Assembly (NCBI RefSeq): GCF_023283825.1
Contig: NZ_JAKILD010000021.1
Span: 1 to 64,000 of the forward strand
Direction: 5' to 3'
Origin: Shewanella olleyana
GTDB taxonomy: Bacteria > Pseudomonadota > Gammaproteobacteria > Enterobacterales > Shewanellaceae
DNA: 64,000 nt
Part shown: positions 21,587 to 30,682 of the stretch, piece after piece
Layout of the letters: each line of letters starts with the position of its first letter
How positions within the stretch are numbered: position 1 is the first letter of the stretch
Notes under the pieces: generated by a model
What the model saw: the letters and a program-made list of their open reading frames with translations, nothing else
Told to the model about the DNA's origin: nothing
Databases searched by the model: none
Made by a program: the position numbers and the translations under genes

Positions 21587-21634
21587 CAGATACGCCGTTC
21601 TATATACCACAGAAAAATAGCCGCATATTTTAAC

Positions 21635-21666
21635 TGCACAAAGGCTCGCTGGCTAGCCTTTGTGCA
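21635..21666 (-). terminator. Long hairpin after the secreted-protein gene
   Basis: TGCACAAAGGCT and AGCCTTTGTGCA pair perfectly over 12 bp around an eight-base loop, 14 bases after the stop codon at 21680. The T tail is poor on the minus strand, so this is a probable but not certain terminator. Confidence 0.5.
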
Positions 21667-21679
21667 CATCTAGTGAGCT

Positions 21680-22192
21680 TTATTCTGAAAAGCTTAATAC
21701 CCCTATTTTTTCAGGGTATTTATTTGAGTTGGCTAACTCGTTTGATTGATTAGCAAAAAAGCCTAATTGCTTGGCCATTAGTTGATTATTTTGACGTGCT
21801 TGAGTCATCAGGTTTTGTTGAAGTTCATCTGCATGGTAATCAAATGACACTAAATGATTCGCTTCTTGGATTGAAAATCCAAAATCTTTGGCCATTGCCA
21901 CGTTATCTTGGCGTGCTTGAGCAATTATTTTTTGGGGTAGCTCTCGATTAAAGCGTGTGAGTATTTCCGTGGTTTGTTGATATAAGGCATAATCAAACGC
22001 AGAACGGTAAATCACTGTGATAGTTTCCATTGGTTTCATTTGCGCTTGTGAAGCAACTGAAAATAATGCAGTAAAGGCCAGAAAACCAGTAACAACAACT
22101 TGAGTCATTCTTTTAGCTTTGGAAGCTAAAGAGACTGTCGAATTTGTGGTGCTAATTTTTGTAGAATGTACGACCGTGCAATGACTAGACAT
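21680..22192 (-). CDS. Uncharacterised secreted protein with a duplicated motif
   Basis: I do not recognise this 170-residue protein. After a basic N-region, a hydrophobic segment (VVVTGFLAFTALFSVASQAQ) looks like a signal peptide. The mature part contains two similar units of about 38 residues, each of the form ELxQxxxxQARQxNxxMAKxxGF followed by an asparagine- and serine-rich tail, which suggests an internal duplication. The start at 22192 was chosen for the AGGA five bases upstream; the frame remains open to 22231. It diverges from ubiF and follows no operon. Confidence 0.65.
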   Translation of the reverse strand: MSSHCTVVHSTKISTTNSTVSLASKAKRMTQVVVTGFLAFTALFSVASQAQMKPMETITVIYRSAFDYALYQQTTEILTRFNRELPQKIIAQARQDNVAMAKDFGFSIQEANHLVSFDYHADELQQNLMTQARQNNQLMAKQLGFFANQSNELANSNKYPEKIGVLSFSE

Positions 22193-22427
22193 AGTATCCT
22201 CTCTTACCTTGGCATGACGGATTTGCTGCAAGGTGTTTCCATTAGACAGTTTGAGTATAAGAAGAGGTTTACTGGTTAATATGTCACCATTGTAAGCAGG
22301 TGTTGCTCAAAGATGACCTAGTAACATATCGACACGATTAGGCTATTATAGACACATTTGTACATATTTTGACCGCTAGAGCTAATTGCTAATAATAAGT
22401 ACAAAGTGCGATGAGAAGGGTTCAATA

Positions 22428-23651
22428 ATGCAAGATGAAGTAAATCAAGCTGACCAAGATAAAACAATCCACCATGATGTCGTGATTGTAGGGGGAGGTA
22501 TGGTTGGCGCTGCAGTGGCAGTTGGTTTAGGTCAACTAGGGCTTAATGTCGCTATGATAGAAGCGCAACAACCTATAGCTTACGAGCCCGAGCAAGCATT
22601 AGACCTTCGTGTTTCTGCAATTAGTGTCGCCTCTGAGCAGTTACTTGAGCGCCTAGGCGTGATGGACGAGTTACTTACGTTACGCCATGTAGCCTATAAA
22701 GGCTTAGAAACCTGGGAAATGGAAGATTGCATTACCCAGTTTCATGCAGATCAAATTGATGAACCGCATTTAGGTTATTTTTTTGAAAATCGACTAATTC
22801 AACTTTGTTTATGGCAGCAAATCTACACCATGGACAATATCACTATTTATTGTCCTGATAGCGTCAGTGCTTTTGAGCGTATAAGCTCAAATGGCCAACA
22901 ACAAATAAAAGTGACTTTGCAATCTGGCGTAGCATTGAGCGCCACTTTATTAGTTGGCGCAGATGGGGCTAACTCACAAGTGAGGCAATGGGCTGGCATT
23001 GGAATTACGGGATGGGATTACGCGCAATCGGCCATGCTAATTAATGTTGCTACTGCCACAGAGCAACAAGATGTCACTTGGCAGCAATTTACGCCAGCAG
23101 GTCCGCGCTCTTTATTGCCCCTTCCTGGCAACAATGCTTCACTCGTTTGGTATGACAGTCGCAGCCGTATTAAACAATTAATGCAATTGAATCATCAACA
23201 ATTAGCTGAGCAAATTCGACAACATTTTCCAAACCGTTTAGACAGTGACTTTACTGTAATAGACCGTGGCAGCTTCCCATTAACCCGTCGTCACGCGCAA
23301 TCCTATTGCCAAGATAATGTGGTGATATTAGGTGATGCAGCCCACACGATTAATCCACTTGCTGGCCAAGGGGTTAATATTGGTTTTAAAGATGTGGATG
23401 TCCTCATCGCAACCATTGCAGATGCCGTTGGTAACGACCGCCCATGGTGGACACAAAGCACCTTAAAGCAATACCAATGTAAACGTTATAGCGATAACTT
23501 ATTAATGATGTCTGCCATGGATGCATTCTATGCTGGGTTCAGTAATGATTTATTACCGATGAAGTTATTACGTAATGGCATGTTAAAACTGGCAAATCAC
23601 GATAATCCCATCAAAAAGAAAGTCCTCAAATACGCCTTAGGCTTAGCGTGA
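22428..23651 (+). CDS. ubiF: 3-demethoxyubiquinol 3-hydroxylase (2-octaprenyl-3-methyl-6-methoxy-1,4-benzoquinol hydroxylase)
   Basis: FAD-dependent monooxygenase of ubiquinone biosynthesis that adds the last ring hydroxyl. It has the dinucleotide-binding GGGMVGAAVAVGLGQLG, the DG motif in GADGANSQVRQWAGIG, and the FAD-ribityl GDAAHTINPLAGQGVNIG. Long stretches agree with E. coli UbiF as I remember it, including TWQQFTPAGPRS, SLVWYDS and FPLTRRHA. The ATG at 22428 has AGAAGGG upstream and is preferred to one at 22386. Its position beside miaB matches E. coli. Confidence 0.93.
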   Translation: MQDEVNQADQDKTIHHDVVIVGGGMVGAAVAVGLGQLGLNVAMIEAQQPIAYEPEQALDLRVSAISVASEQLLERLGVMDELLTLRHVAYKGLETWEMEDCITQFHADQIDEPHLGYFFENRLIQLCLWQQIYTMDNITIYCPDSVSAFERISSNGQQQIKVTLQSGVALSATLLVGADGANSQVRQWAGIGITGWDYAQSAMLINVATATEQQDVTWQQFTPAGPRSLLPLPGNNASLVWYDSRSRIKQLMQLNHQQLAEQIRQHFPNRLDSDFTVIDRGSFPLTRRHAQSYCQDNVVILGDAAHTINPLAGQGVNIGFKDVDVLIATIADAVGNDRPWWTQSTLKQYQCKRYSDNLLMMSAMDAFYAGFSNDLLPMKLLRNGMLKLANHDNPIKKKVLKYALGLA

Positions 23652-23808
23652 AACAGATATTCTGACTATAAATGATGCAGGGTATTTGTTGAGTTCAGTT
23701 TTGAGTGTTAAAATGCCGCGCTTTAGCGCCTTCAGATCATATTTGATGTTTTATATTTGAATGATTTGGAGTCAGCGCGGTCATATTATTCGCTAAAAAT
23801 GAGTGCTA

Positions 23809-24396
23809 ATGAGTCAAATTAAACTGATTGTAGGTCTTGCCAATCCAGGTGCTGAATACGCCCAAACTCGCCATAATGCGGGTGCATGGTATGTTCAAGA
23901 GTTAGCCCGATTATGCGGCGCCACTTTAGTGCCCGACAGTAAGTATTTTGGTTTAACTGCCAGAGTCACCATTGACGGTAAAGACGTACGATTATTGATC
24001 CCAACCACTTTTATGAACTTAAGTGGTAAGTCTGTGGGGGCGTTAGCCAATTTCTTTCGAATTACCCCAGAAGAGATATTAGTCGCTCATGATGAGCTCG
24101 ATATGGAACCTGGTGTTGCTAAATTCAAACTCGGCGGCGGTCATGGTGGTCATAACGGCTTAAAAGACATTATTGCGAAAATGGCCAATGACAAAGGCTT
24201 TCACCGTCTACGGATAGGTATTGGTCATCCTGGCGACAAAAACCGTGTCAGCGGTTATGTGTTAGGCAAAGCGCCAGCTAGCGAACAAGAAAAGATGGAC
24301 GCAGTGATTGATGAAGCTGTGCGTTCAACTGAGATTTTATTTAAGCAAGACATGGCGAAAGCGATGAACAGATTACATACTTTTAAAGCGGTTTAA
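23809..24396 (+). CDS. pth: Peptidyl-tRNA hydrolase
   Basis: Cleaves peptidyl-tRNAs released by drop-off, recycling tRNA. The signature residues are present: the catalytic histidine in QTRHNAGAW, the [10 protein letters not shown] block and [13 protein letters not shown]. At 195 residues it is normal in length. The second ATG (23809) is taken as the start, giving the typical [14 protein letters not shown]. It sits directly upstream of ychF, a common gene pair. Confidence 0.96.
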   Translation: MSQIKLIVGLANPGAEYAQTRHNAGAWYVQELARLCGATLVPDSKYFGLTARVTIDGKDVRLLIPTTFMNLSGKSVGALANFFRITPEEILVAHDELDMEPGVAKFKLGGGHGGHNGLKDIIAKMANDKGFHRLRIGIGHPGDKNRVSGYVLGKAPASEQEKMDAVIDEAVRSTEILFKQDMAKAMNRLHTFKAV

Positions 24397-24499
24397 ATTT
24401 TACTCCCTATATAAGTAGTAAAATTATTCGTTTCAAAATAACTATTGATATTCACTGCTTCAGTTTTGATGCAGTTCAACATATATAAAGGTAACAAAT

Positions 24500-25591
24500 A
24501 TGGGTTTTAAATGCGGCATTGTTGGTTTGCCAAACGTAGGTAAGTCAACACTATTTAATGCATTAACAGAAGCAGGAATTGAAGCAGCTAACTTCCCGTT
24601 TTGTACCATTGAGCCTAACACTGGTGTTGTTCCAGTGCCGGATTCACGTCTAGACAAGTTAGCAGCAATTGTTAACCCTGAGCGCATTCTACCTACAACA
24701 ATGGAATTTGTTGATATTGCAGGTTTGGTTGCAGGTGCATCTAAAGGTGAAGGTCTAGGTAATAAATTCCTTGCTAACATTCGTGAAACTGATGCGATTG
24801 GTCATGTTGTACGTTGTTTTGAAGATCCAAACATTGTTCACGTTGCTAACAAGGTAGATCCTGCTGGCGACATAGAAGTAATTAACACTGAACTAGCGTT
24901 AGCTGACTTAGATAGCCTAGAGCGTGCTATTTTCCGTCAACAGAAACGTGCTAAAGGCGGCGACCAAGAAGCGAAGTTTGAAGTTGAAGTTCTTGAAAAA
25001 ATGCGCCCAACTCTAGATGAAGGCCAAATGCTGCGTTCATTAGAGTTAAGCAAAGAAGAGATTGCAGCAGTTGCATACCTTAACTTCTTAACACTGAAAC
25101 CAACGATGTACATTGCTAACGTTGCTGAAGATGGCTTTGAAGATAACCCGCATTTAGATGCTGTTAAAGCCATTGCTGAGACTGAAAATGCCGTTGTTGT
25201 CGCTGTTTGCGCCGCAATTGAATCAGAACTTGCTGAAATGGACGCTGAAGACCGTATAGAGTTTATGGCTGATCTTGGCCTTGAAGAGTCTGGTCTTGAT
25301 CGCGTGATCCGTGCTGGTTACGATTTATTAGATTTACAAACTTACTTTACTGCAGGCGTAAAAGAAGTTCGCGCTTGGACTGTTTCAGTAGGCGCGAGTG
25401 CACCACAAGCTGCTGGTGTGATCCATACTGACTTTGAACGTGGCTTTATTCGTGCTCAAGTAATGAGCTATGATGACTTTATTGAGTTTAAAGGTGAAGC
25501 TGGCGCTAAAGATGCGGGTAAATTACGCGTTGAAGGTAAAGGTTATATCGTTAAAGATGGCGATGTAATGCATTTCCTATTTAACGTTTAA
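24500..25591 (+). CDS. ychF: Redox-regulated ATPase YchF (Obg-related P-loop protein)
   Basis: P-loop ATPase/GTPase of the Obg family, associated with ribosomes and oxidative-stress response. The G1 motif is [15 protein letters not shown]3 is [17 protein letters not shown], a coiled-coil segment lies about residues 130-180, and a C-terminal TGS domain ends in [12 protein letters not shown]. At 363 residues it has full length. The ribosome binding site AAGGT precedes the ATG. The codon use of this gene looks strongly biased, as expected for a highly expressed gene. Confidence 0.97.
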   Translation: MGFKCGIVGLPNVGKSTLFNALTEAGIEAANFPFCTIEPNTGVVPVPDSRLDKLAAIVNPERILPTTMEFVDIAGLVAGASKGEGLGNKFLANIRETDAIGHVVRCFEDPNIVHVANKVDPAGDIEVINTELALADLDSLERAIFRQQKRAKGGDQEAKFEVEVLEKMRPTLDEGQMLRSLELSKEEIAAVAYLNFLTLKPTMYIANVAEDGFEDNPHLDAVKAIAETENAVVVAVCAAIESELAEMDAEDRIEFMADLGLEESGLDRVIRAGYDLLDLQTYFTAGVKEVRAWTVSVGASAPQAAGVIHTDFERGFIRAQVMSYDDFIEFKGEAGAKDAGKLRVEGKGYIVKDGDVMHFLFNV

Positions 25592-25738
25592 TCGGTATTT
25601 TCAAACTATAATAGTCTGAAGATCACCGATAAAGAGTATTGAGGTTAACTTTATTAGGATATTTTGTCGATTTGACGCTCAGTTTGGTGAACTTATAGCC
25701 GAACAACAACAATTGATGAAAATAGCTAAAAAAAGCAG

Positions 25739-25767
25739 TTGACCTCGATACCCTGAATAAGCATAAT
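25739..25767 (+). promoter_or_regulatory. Promoter of the tRNA operon
   Basis: A TTGACC -35 box (25739-25744) and CATAAT -10 box (25762-25767) are separated by exactly 17 bp. The following ACGCCCCGTCC is a GC-rich discriminator of the sort found at stringently controlled stable-RNA promoters. It lies 40 bases before the first tRNA. Confidence 0.75.
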
Positions 25768-25806
25768 ACGCCCCGTCCTCACGACGAGGGCAAGTAAGAA
25801 TGAAGT

Positions 25807-25883
25807 GGCAATGTAGCTCAGCTGGTTAGAGCACAGCACTCATAATGCTGGGGTCGCAGGTTCAAGTCCCGCCATTGCTACCA
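25807..25883 (+). tRNA. tRNA-Met (CAT), elongator
   Basis: A 77-base cloverleaf including encoded CCA. The anticodon loop is CTCATAA (anticodon CAT), the T arm GGTTCAAGTCC is standard and the acceptor stem GGCAATG pairs with CATTGCT with a G-U first pair. The paired acceptor position 1-72 and overall likeness to E. coli metT indicate an elongator rather than an initiator. Confidence 0.95.
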
Positions 25884-26006
25884 TCTTCTCAAGATGTAAA
25901 AAATGAGATTTGCTAGTTAGTTAAAATCGTAAGATTTTAGAAATATGACTGGCTACCTTCTCAAGGTTAAATGAGCATCGTGTTCTGGATGTTAAACAGA
26001 GTCAGT

Positions 26007-26091
<85 letters not shown>

Positions 26092-26139
26092 TTATTAAGA
26101 AAGGCTGGCTTTAAGCGGGTTTTTCAAAAAGCTTTAGAT

Positions 26140-26214
26140 TGGGATATCGCCAAGTGGTAAGGCACCGGGTTTTGATCTCGGCATCCCCAGGTTCGAATCC
26201 TGGTATCCCAGCCA
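26140..26214 (+). tRNA. tRNA-Gln (TTG), copy 1
   Basis: A 75-base cloverleaf with acceptor stem TGGGATA/TATCCCA, anticodon loop TTTTGAT (anticodon TTG) and encoded CCA. The first pair U1-A72 is typical of glutamine tRNAs. Confidence 0.95.
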
Positions 26215-26240
26215 TTTTAAAGTAAGTAGTAAAAGATTAT

Positions 26241-26315
26241 TGGGATATCGCCAAGTGGTAAGGCACCGGGTTTTGATCTCGGCATCCCCAGGTTCGAATC
26301 CTGGTATCCCAGCCA
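26241..26315 (+). tRNA. tRNA-Gln (TTG), copy 2
   Basis: Identical in sequence to the copy at 26140 and only 26 bases downstream of it, so the pair arose by a recent duplication or is kept identical by gene conversion. Confidence 0.95.
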
Positions 26316-26320
26316 TCTTC

Positions 26321-26397
26321 GGCAATGTAGCTCAGCTGGTTAGAGCACAGCACTCATAATGCTGGGGTCGCAGGTTCAAGTCCCGCCATTGCTACCA
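26321..26397 (+). tRNA. tRNA-Met (CAT), second copy
   Basis: Identical to the tRNA-Met at 25807, and begins just five bases after the preceding tRNA-Gln. Processing must occur in this very short spacer. Confidence 0.95.
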
Positions 26398-26504
26398 TAT
26401 TTTGAAGGTAGAATAGAGGGAAACCTTTTACTACTTAGTTAGAAAAGAGCAAGAAACAGAGTTTACTCATGATGTAAATGAGTTTATTCTGGTAAAAATT
26501 TGAT

Positions 26505-26589
<85 letters not shown>

Positions 26590-26646
26590 TCAAATTTTTC
26601 TTCAATATGTAAACCTTCCTAGTTTAAGTGATACATATCCAAATTT

Positions 26647-26721
26647 TGGGATATCGCCAAGTGGTAAGGCACCGGGTTTTGATCTCGGCATCCCCAGGTT
26701 CGAATCCTGGTATCCCAGCCA
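26647..26721 (+). tRNA. tRNA-Gln (TTG), copy 3
   Basis: Identical to the other two tRNA-Gln genes here. Last member of the seven-tRNA operon; a terminator follows 22 bases later. Confidence 0.95.
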
Positions 26722-26743
26722 TATTTAGCTTAACAGCTAGAGC

Positions 26744-26773
26744 AAAAAGCCCGTCTTATGACGGGCTTTTTGT
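26744..26773 (+). terminator. Terminator of the tRNA operon
   Basis: AAAAAGCCCGTC and GACGGGCTTTTT form a stem with a TTAT loop and a T tail, a canonical rho-independent terminator. Confidence 0.9.
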
Positions 26774-26851
26774 TGTCTGAAATTTATTGATTCTATTGTT
26801 TGTAGAAGAATGTAAGCTAACCTAGTCGTTTCAAGCTTGAGTGAATAACAC

Positions 26852-27334
26852 ATGCCGATTAACCCTATTACAGAAACTTTGTGGCCTGAGATATTTGAGC
26901 TGCAATCCCGTGCTTATGTGGATATTGAGCCAGAGTCCCTTGAAGTTTTAAGAGACAAGTGGCTGCACTCTCCCCATTGTTGTTTTGTATACCAAGATGA
27001 AGACAATAAAGTCGGTGCTTATTTGTTAGCCCATGTTTGGGGTGAAGAAACACCTCCTAAGCTTTATCAGCCGCTTTGTGAACAAAATAACTGCAGTAGG
27101 TTGTTTTTACATGATTTGGCCGTATCAGCTTCGTTTAATGGCTCTGGGGTAGGAAAGCAAATGGTGCAGCGGTTAATTTCTATCGCTAAGCAGCATCACT
27201 ATCAGCAAATACAATTGGTGGCGATTCAAGGCTCTGTGCCTTTTTGGCAAAAAATGGGCTTTATAGTCGATAGAAATCAATTGGCGAACGAATGTTATGG
27301 CGAAGGCGCCAAGGTGATGACGCAAATTCTTTAA
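26852..27334 (+). CDS. GNAT family N-acetyltransferase
   Basis: A 160-residue acetyl-CoA-dependent acyltransferase. The fold's motif A is visible as LFLHDLAVSASFNGSGVGKQMVQRL, with the acetyl-CoA pyrophosphate loop in NGSGVG (Q/RxxGxG/A-like), followed by IQLVAIQGSVPFWQKMGF. The substrate cannot be deduced. It is a single gene between the tRNA operon and a shared bidirectional terminator, convergent with the large minus-strand cluster. Confidence 0.85.
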   Translation: MPINPITETLWPEIFELQSRAYVDIEPESLEVLRDKWLHSPHCCFVYQDEDNKVGAYLLAHVWGEETPPKLYQPLCEQNNCSRLFLHDLAVSASFNGSGVGKQMVQRLISIAKQHHYQQIQLVAIQGSVPFWQKMGFIVDRNQLANECYGEGAKVMTQIL

Positions 27335-27361
27335 CTGGTTTTACTTTGTTTTCTAATAATC

Positions 27362-27394
27362 AAAAAAATACGGCCAGTTGGCCGTATTTTTTAT
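27362..27394. terminator. Bidirectional terminator between the acetyltransferase gene and the motor cluster
   Basis: AAAAAATACGGCC pairs with GGCCGTATTTTTT around an AGTT loop. T runs exist on both strands, so it ends both converging transcripts. Confidence 0.9.
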
Positions 27395-27417
27395 TGGGTG
27401 AAAATTTAACCAGACGA

Positions 27418-28398
27418 TCAACTCGGTAAAAAGTCGATTGCCCAAATGGTTGTCATTGTTGCCACATCTTCAGCAGGGAAGACGATTGAGCGCAGTACAA
27501 CTTTTAATTGGCGCTCTAGCTTGGCATTGTTTAACTGGCTTGATTGAATATCAACACGACTAATACTGCCGTTGGGTTGTATTTCAATCTCAAACATCAC
27601 TTTACCTTTAAGGAAAGGATCTTTACGTAAAGCACGATTATACAAAGCGTATAACCTGGCTTTATTAGCCTCAAGCGTTCGTCTTAATGCCGCTTCTGAG
27701 CGTTGATTTCCCGCTGATGCTAACTGAGCTTCTTCAGCGATAGCCCCTTGAGTTGCCAACACTTCCTCTTCTGCGAGTCTGATTTGTTGCGTGTTCTTAG
27801 TGCTTAACGCATCAGAAGCAACGGTTTGACTTACGGTTGAAGTGGTTAAGCTTTCGCTTTGAGTGTTAGCCGATGCAGCCAGCATTTTACGTTTAACTTT
27901 AACTTCCTGAGCCTCAGTTTGCTCAAGTGTGCTTTGAGAGGCAGGTTTAATGTCAAACGCTTCACGCATTGAGAAAAGCTCATCTTTCATTGCTGCAAGA
28001 CCAGAGGTTTGCGCTTTCTCTTTTGCAGCCTCTCGGGTCATTGTCGGTTGCACTATTGGCTTTTCAACAGGTTTATCGACTGGCGGCTCTTCAAGCTTTT
28101 CAGGTTCTGGCTTGATTTCAGGTTCAGGCTCTTCCTTAGGTTTTTCTGGCGGCGGTAATTGCTTTTCTTTGAGCATGATTTTAGCTAATTGCGGTGGCAG
28201 TTGCTCTTTAACTTCCCTTGGCAATTCAACTTGCTCAAGAAAGGGCACACCTATGCCGAAAACGGCATAAACCACCAGTAAAATAACTAAGATTTGCTTA
28301 AACAACCTATCTTGCTTGCTAGGCTTAAACAAATCACCAATATCATTAAAGCTATTACTGGTTCCACTCATCGGTTGGGCTAAACTTGCTGTTGTCAT
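27418..28398 (-). CDS. TonB/AgmX-like proline-rich energy-coupling protein
   Basis: A 326-residue inner-membrane-anchored periplasmic protein. Near residues 35-55 is one membrane segment (ILVILLVVYAVFGIGVPFL), followed by a Pro-Glu-Lys-rich stretch (about residues 85-120) able to span the periplasm, then a helical region and a C-terminal domain resembling the AgmX/PglI or TonB C-terminal family (KGKVMFEIEIQPNGSISRVDIQSSQ). The ATG at 28398 follows the upstream exbD-like stop by one base. Together with the adjacent TolQ- and ExbD-like proteins it would form a proton-driven motor transmitting force to the outer membrane. The partner it acts on is unknown. Confidence 0.8.
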   Translation of the reverse strand: MTTASLAQPMSGTSNSFNDIGDLFKPSKQDRLFKQILVILLVVYAVFGIGVPFLEQVELPREVKEQLPPQLAKIMLKEKQLPPPEKPKEEPEPEIKPEPEKLEEPPVDKPVEKPIVQPTMTREAAKEKAQTSGLAAMKDELFSMREAFDIKPASQSTLEQTEAQEVKVKRKMLAASANTQSESLTTSTVSQTVASDALSTKNTQQIRLAEEEVLATQGAIAEEAQLASAGNQRSEAALRRTLEANKARLYALYNRALRKDPFLKGKVMFEIEIQPNGSISRVDIQSSQLNNAKLERQLKVVLRSIVFPAEDVATMTTIWAIDFLPS

Positions 28399-28399
28399 A

Positions 28400-28930
28400 T
28401 TAGCCCTCCTCAACAGATTTACTGGCTTGACGTTCAACGGCCAGAGACATGTTGCGGTAACCCGTTTCAGCACATGCAGCCATGATTTGTTTCAGCGCCA
28501 TGTAAGGCGTTGAACTATCACCAATAATGGTTACAGCACGACCTTTTTCTAACTCTGATTCGGTTAACTCAACTCGTTTACTTGCTTGATAGTTAAGCTC
28601 TGTGGTTATAGCTTCGATAAACGCAGTATTTTCTTGCTCACTGAAGTTAGGTTTATCATCACTGTTTTGCCAAATTGCACGTTCTTGAATGAGCACGGTA
28701 TCTTCTAAAACCGTAATCACCAGATTTTCAACTGGCAGTTCTTCTGCAATTGAAACAGGCAGCTTTATCTTTTCAATGTTTTGAAGCACTCGCACTTCAG
28801 ATTGGTTCACAATCAAGAAGAACACCAAAATGGTAAAAATATCCATCAGGGCAACGAGGTTAAGCTTACCTCCAGCTTTAAAGCGCTTATGGTGTTTTGC
28901 AAGTCGTTTCGTTCTGGATGATTGCTTCAT
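28400..28930 (-). CDS. ExbD/TolR-family protein (with conserved Asp)
   Basis: A 176-residue protein with a basic cytoplasmic N-terminus, one membrane helix (LNLVALMDIFTILVFFLIV) and a periplasmic domain. The aspartate at residue 30 matches the proton-carrying Asp of ExbD/TolR. Its start overlaps the stop of the sister gene as ATGA. The periplasmic domain ends with a segment similar to the ExbD/TolR fold (SSTPYMALKQIMAACAETGYRNMSLAVE). It should assemble with the TolQ-like channel and the second ExbD paralogue encoded just upstream. Confidence 0.85.
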   Translation of the reverse strand: MKQSSRTKRLAKHHKRFKAGGKLNLVALMDIFTILVFFLIVNQSEVRVLQNIEKIKLPVSIAEELPVENLVITVLEDTVLIQERAIWQNSDDKPNFSEQENTAFIEAITTELNYQASKRVELTESELEKGRAVTIIGDSSTPYMALKQIMAACAETGYRNMSLAVERQASKSVEEG

Positions 28931-29475
28931 GATTTATCTCCCGTATTCATACTCTCTTGAGCATCTGTTAGGAGATCTTCTGGCGCATCACCTAGGGAAA
29001 TCATCGGAAACAACTCGGCATCCACTAAACTTGCTGCAACAACGGCTTTATAGGAACGAACTGTGTCCATGGCCGTGACAATGGTTTGATAATCAATATC
29101 GGGCTCAAGTAACAATACGATGTCATTCTTTTCGATAGATTGTTGCTGAAAGGTCAGTTTCAAGTCTTGTAAGTAAACAGATAAAGCCTTGAAGTCATAA
29201 CCCTGTTCGGTGGCTTCAAAGCGCTTTAGCAATATGCCAGCAGGGTAGTTAAGCTCAAGGCTTTGCTGAGTGATGACCAGTTCTAATATTTTAGATTCTT
29301 GTTCATCTTCAGCTTGTTGAGACTCTGACATAACTGGCAGCTGCAGGTTTAATATCCGCACTTGTGAAAACACCAAACTAAGCAATAACACAGGCACGAG
29401 TACGATCATCAAATTCATAAATGAAGTGATATCGAGTTCTGCATCTTCGGTATTGGGGCGACGACGGCGTCTCAT
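28927..29475 (-). CDS. ExbD/TolR-family protein (Asn in place of the critical Asp)
   Basis: A 182-residue paralogue of the next gene: MRRRRR N-terminus, one membrane helix (DITSFMNLMIVLVPVLLL) and a periplasmic domain. In the motif corresponding to ExbD PFIDVMLVL the sequence is SFMNLMIVL, so the essential aspartate is asparagine (codon AAT, residue 21). The flanking Asp15 of DIT is kept. It may pair with the Asp-bearing paralogue in an asymmetric heterodimer, or serve a structural role. Located six bases after the TolQ-like gene. Confidence 0.85.
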   Translation of the reverse strand: MRRRRRPNTEDAELDITSFMNLMIVLVPVLLLSLVFSQVRILNLQLPVMSESQQAEDEQESKILELVITQQSLELNYPAGILLKRFEATEQGYDFKALSVYLQDLKLTFQQQSIEKNDIVLLLEPDIDYQTIVTAMDTVRSYKAVVAASLVDAELFPMISLGDAPEDLLTDAQESMNTGDKS

Positions 29476-29480
29476 AATTA

Positions 29481-30134
29481 TTAGCCTCGGTCTGAATCCG
29501 CTTGCTTAGCAAATGACAATGAATTAAGTAATTTAATACCTGCCATTTCAATAGAATCTACAACTGCTGCCGTTTTGGTTTGTAGTGTTGAATGAAATAA
29601 AATCAGTGGAATGGCGGTAATAAGACCAAATGCTGTGGTGTTCATCGCGACTGAAATACTTGATGAAAGTAGGTTAGCTTTTTCAGCAGGATCTGCACTG
29701 GCTACCGCTGAGAAGGCTGCGATAAGACCCATAATGGTTCCTAGTAGACCCAGTAATGTTGCGATATTGGCTAAAGTAGCAATAAATGGCGTACGTTTTT
29801 CAAGTCTTAACATGTACTCCATGATGGTTTCTTCCATCGCATATTCCACGTCTTCACGGCGGTTAGCTTGTGAGATCCGCACGATCCCAGATTGCAGTAC
29901 ATCAAAAACAGGCGCTTTATTATTTTGTGCGTGCTGACTAATGGTTGCCACATCACCATTTTTAAGGGCTTCTTTGATCAATGAAAACGCTTTTTGATTG
30001 GTTCTTTGGGCTGAGCTGAGGTAGAGCCAACGCTCGATAGTAATGGCCAAACCGACCACTAAAACCAACGCGATAGGGTAAATGAAAGGTCCGCCATTTT
30101 GTAAAAATGCAATGATATGGTCGGTAAAACTCAT
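29481..30134 (-). CDS. MotA/TolQ/ExbB-type proton channel protein
   Basis: A 217-residue inner-membrane protein with three membrane segments: near residues 15-35, a second in TPFIATLANIATLLGLLGTIMGLIAAFSAV, and a third in SISVAMNTTAFGLITAIPLILF. The middle and last match the conserved TolQ/ExbB channel core, including the GLLGTIMG and TTAFGLITAIP motifs. AAGGA lies seven bases upstream of the ATG. It is the motor stator of this cluster, with two ExbD-like subunits and a TonB-like protein downstream. The gene has a 133-base leader after the preceding gene, so it may have its own promoter. Confidence 0.92.
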   Translation of the reverse strand: MSFTDHIIAFLQNGGPFIYPIALVLVVGLAITIERWLYLSSAQRTNQKAFSLIKEALKNGDVATISQHAQNNKAPVFDVLQSGIVRISQANRREDVEYAMEETIMEYMLRLEKRTPFIATLANIATLLGLLGTIMGLIAAFSAVASADPAEKANLLSSSISVAMNTTAFGLITAIPLILFHSTLQTKTAAVVDSIEMAGIKLLNSLSFAKQADSDRG

Positions 30135-30267
30135 GATATTTTCCTTTTTATTGAGTTGAACGAATGTGTTCTTATTGACTCGTCCTGAATGTAAATCTAC
30201 GTGTTACTGTTACGGGTTAAAATATTGCTTTTATTAGTACTATTAATTTGTTTTTCCCAAGTGTTTA

Positions 30268-30681
30268 TTATTGTTTTACTCCCTGAGCTGCACTGAATTC
30301 TCTGACTTCTTTTTGAAAATGTTTGGGATTAATCGGTCGAAATTCTGGCAAAGTGATTTGCATGTTTTTATCTTGAATTGCAATCGGATTGGTAATGCCT
30401 TGCCAAGGCATGATGTAGAGCACTTTAGGCTGCTCTTGCGTGCCGGTGACCTTACTTTCTATTAAAACGGGCTGGTTTGAAGTATTAGCTTTTTCTGCGC
30501 TGACACTGTTAAAGCCAGCAAAAGGCAGCAGAATAAGTGTCATTAATGACGCTTGCTTAATGAGGCGCTTGTTGTTTTTAGTCAATATCGCTGCACTCCT
30601 AGCTGAAGATCTAGCTGCACATTCTGTTGCACATCTATCTACAAATACATCCATAAACAGTCGAGTAGATGAGTTGCTCAT
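30268..30681 (-). CDS. Uncharacterised exported or membrane-anchored small protein
   Basis: I do not recognise this 137-residue product. A hydrophobic stretch (IKQASLMTLILLPFAGFNSVSA) at about residues 41-63 resembles a signal peptide but is preceded by an unusually long, partly cysteine-containing N-region. The mature part (about 75 residues) includes VLYIMPWQGITNPIAI and ends basic. The start is set by AAGGAGAGA within the end of the upstream TPR gene, one base from that gene's stop. An internal start nearer the hydrophobic stretch is possible. Its place between the TPR lipoprotein and the motor genes suggests an envelope role. Confidence 0.6.
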   Translation of the reverse strand: MSNSSTRLFMDVFVDRCATECAARSSARSAAILTKNNKRLIKQASLMTLILLPFAGFNSVSAEKANTSNQPVLIESKVTGTQEQPKVLYIMPWQGITNPIAIQDKNMQITLPEFRPINPKHFQKEVREFSAAQGVKQ

Positions 30682-30682
30682 T

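Noticed and set aside
25592..25738. Possible terminator after ychF (ATCGGT...ACCGAT)
   Set aside because: The stem is six pairs with a loop of about 30 bases and no T tail, too weak to call.
26134..26325. 63-codon minus-strand frame across two tRNA-Gln genes
   Set aside because: It is the antisense of two tRNAs; such frames (with GYQDSNLG-like text) are known false gene calls.
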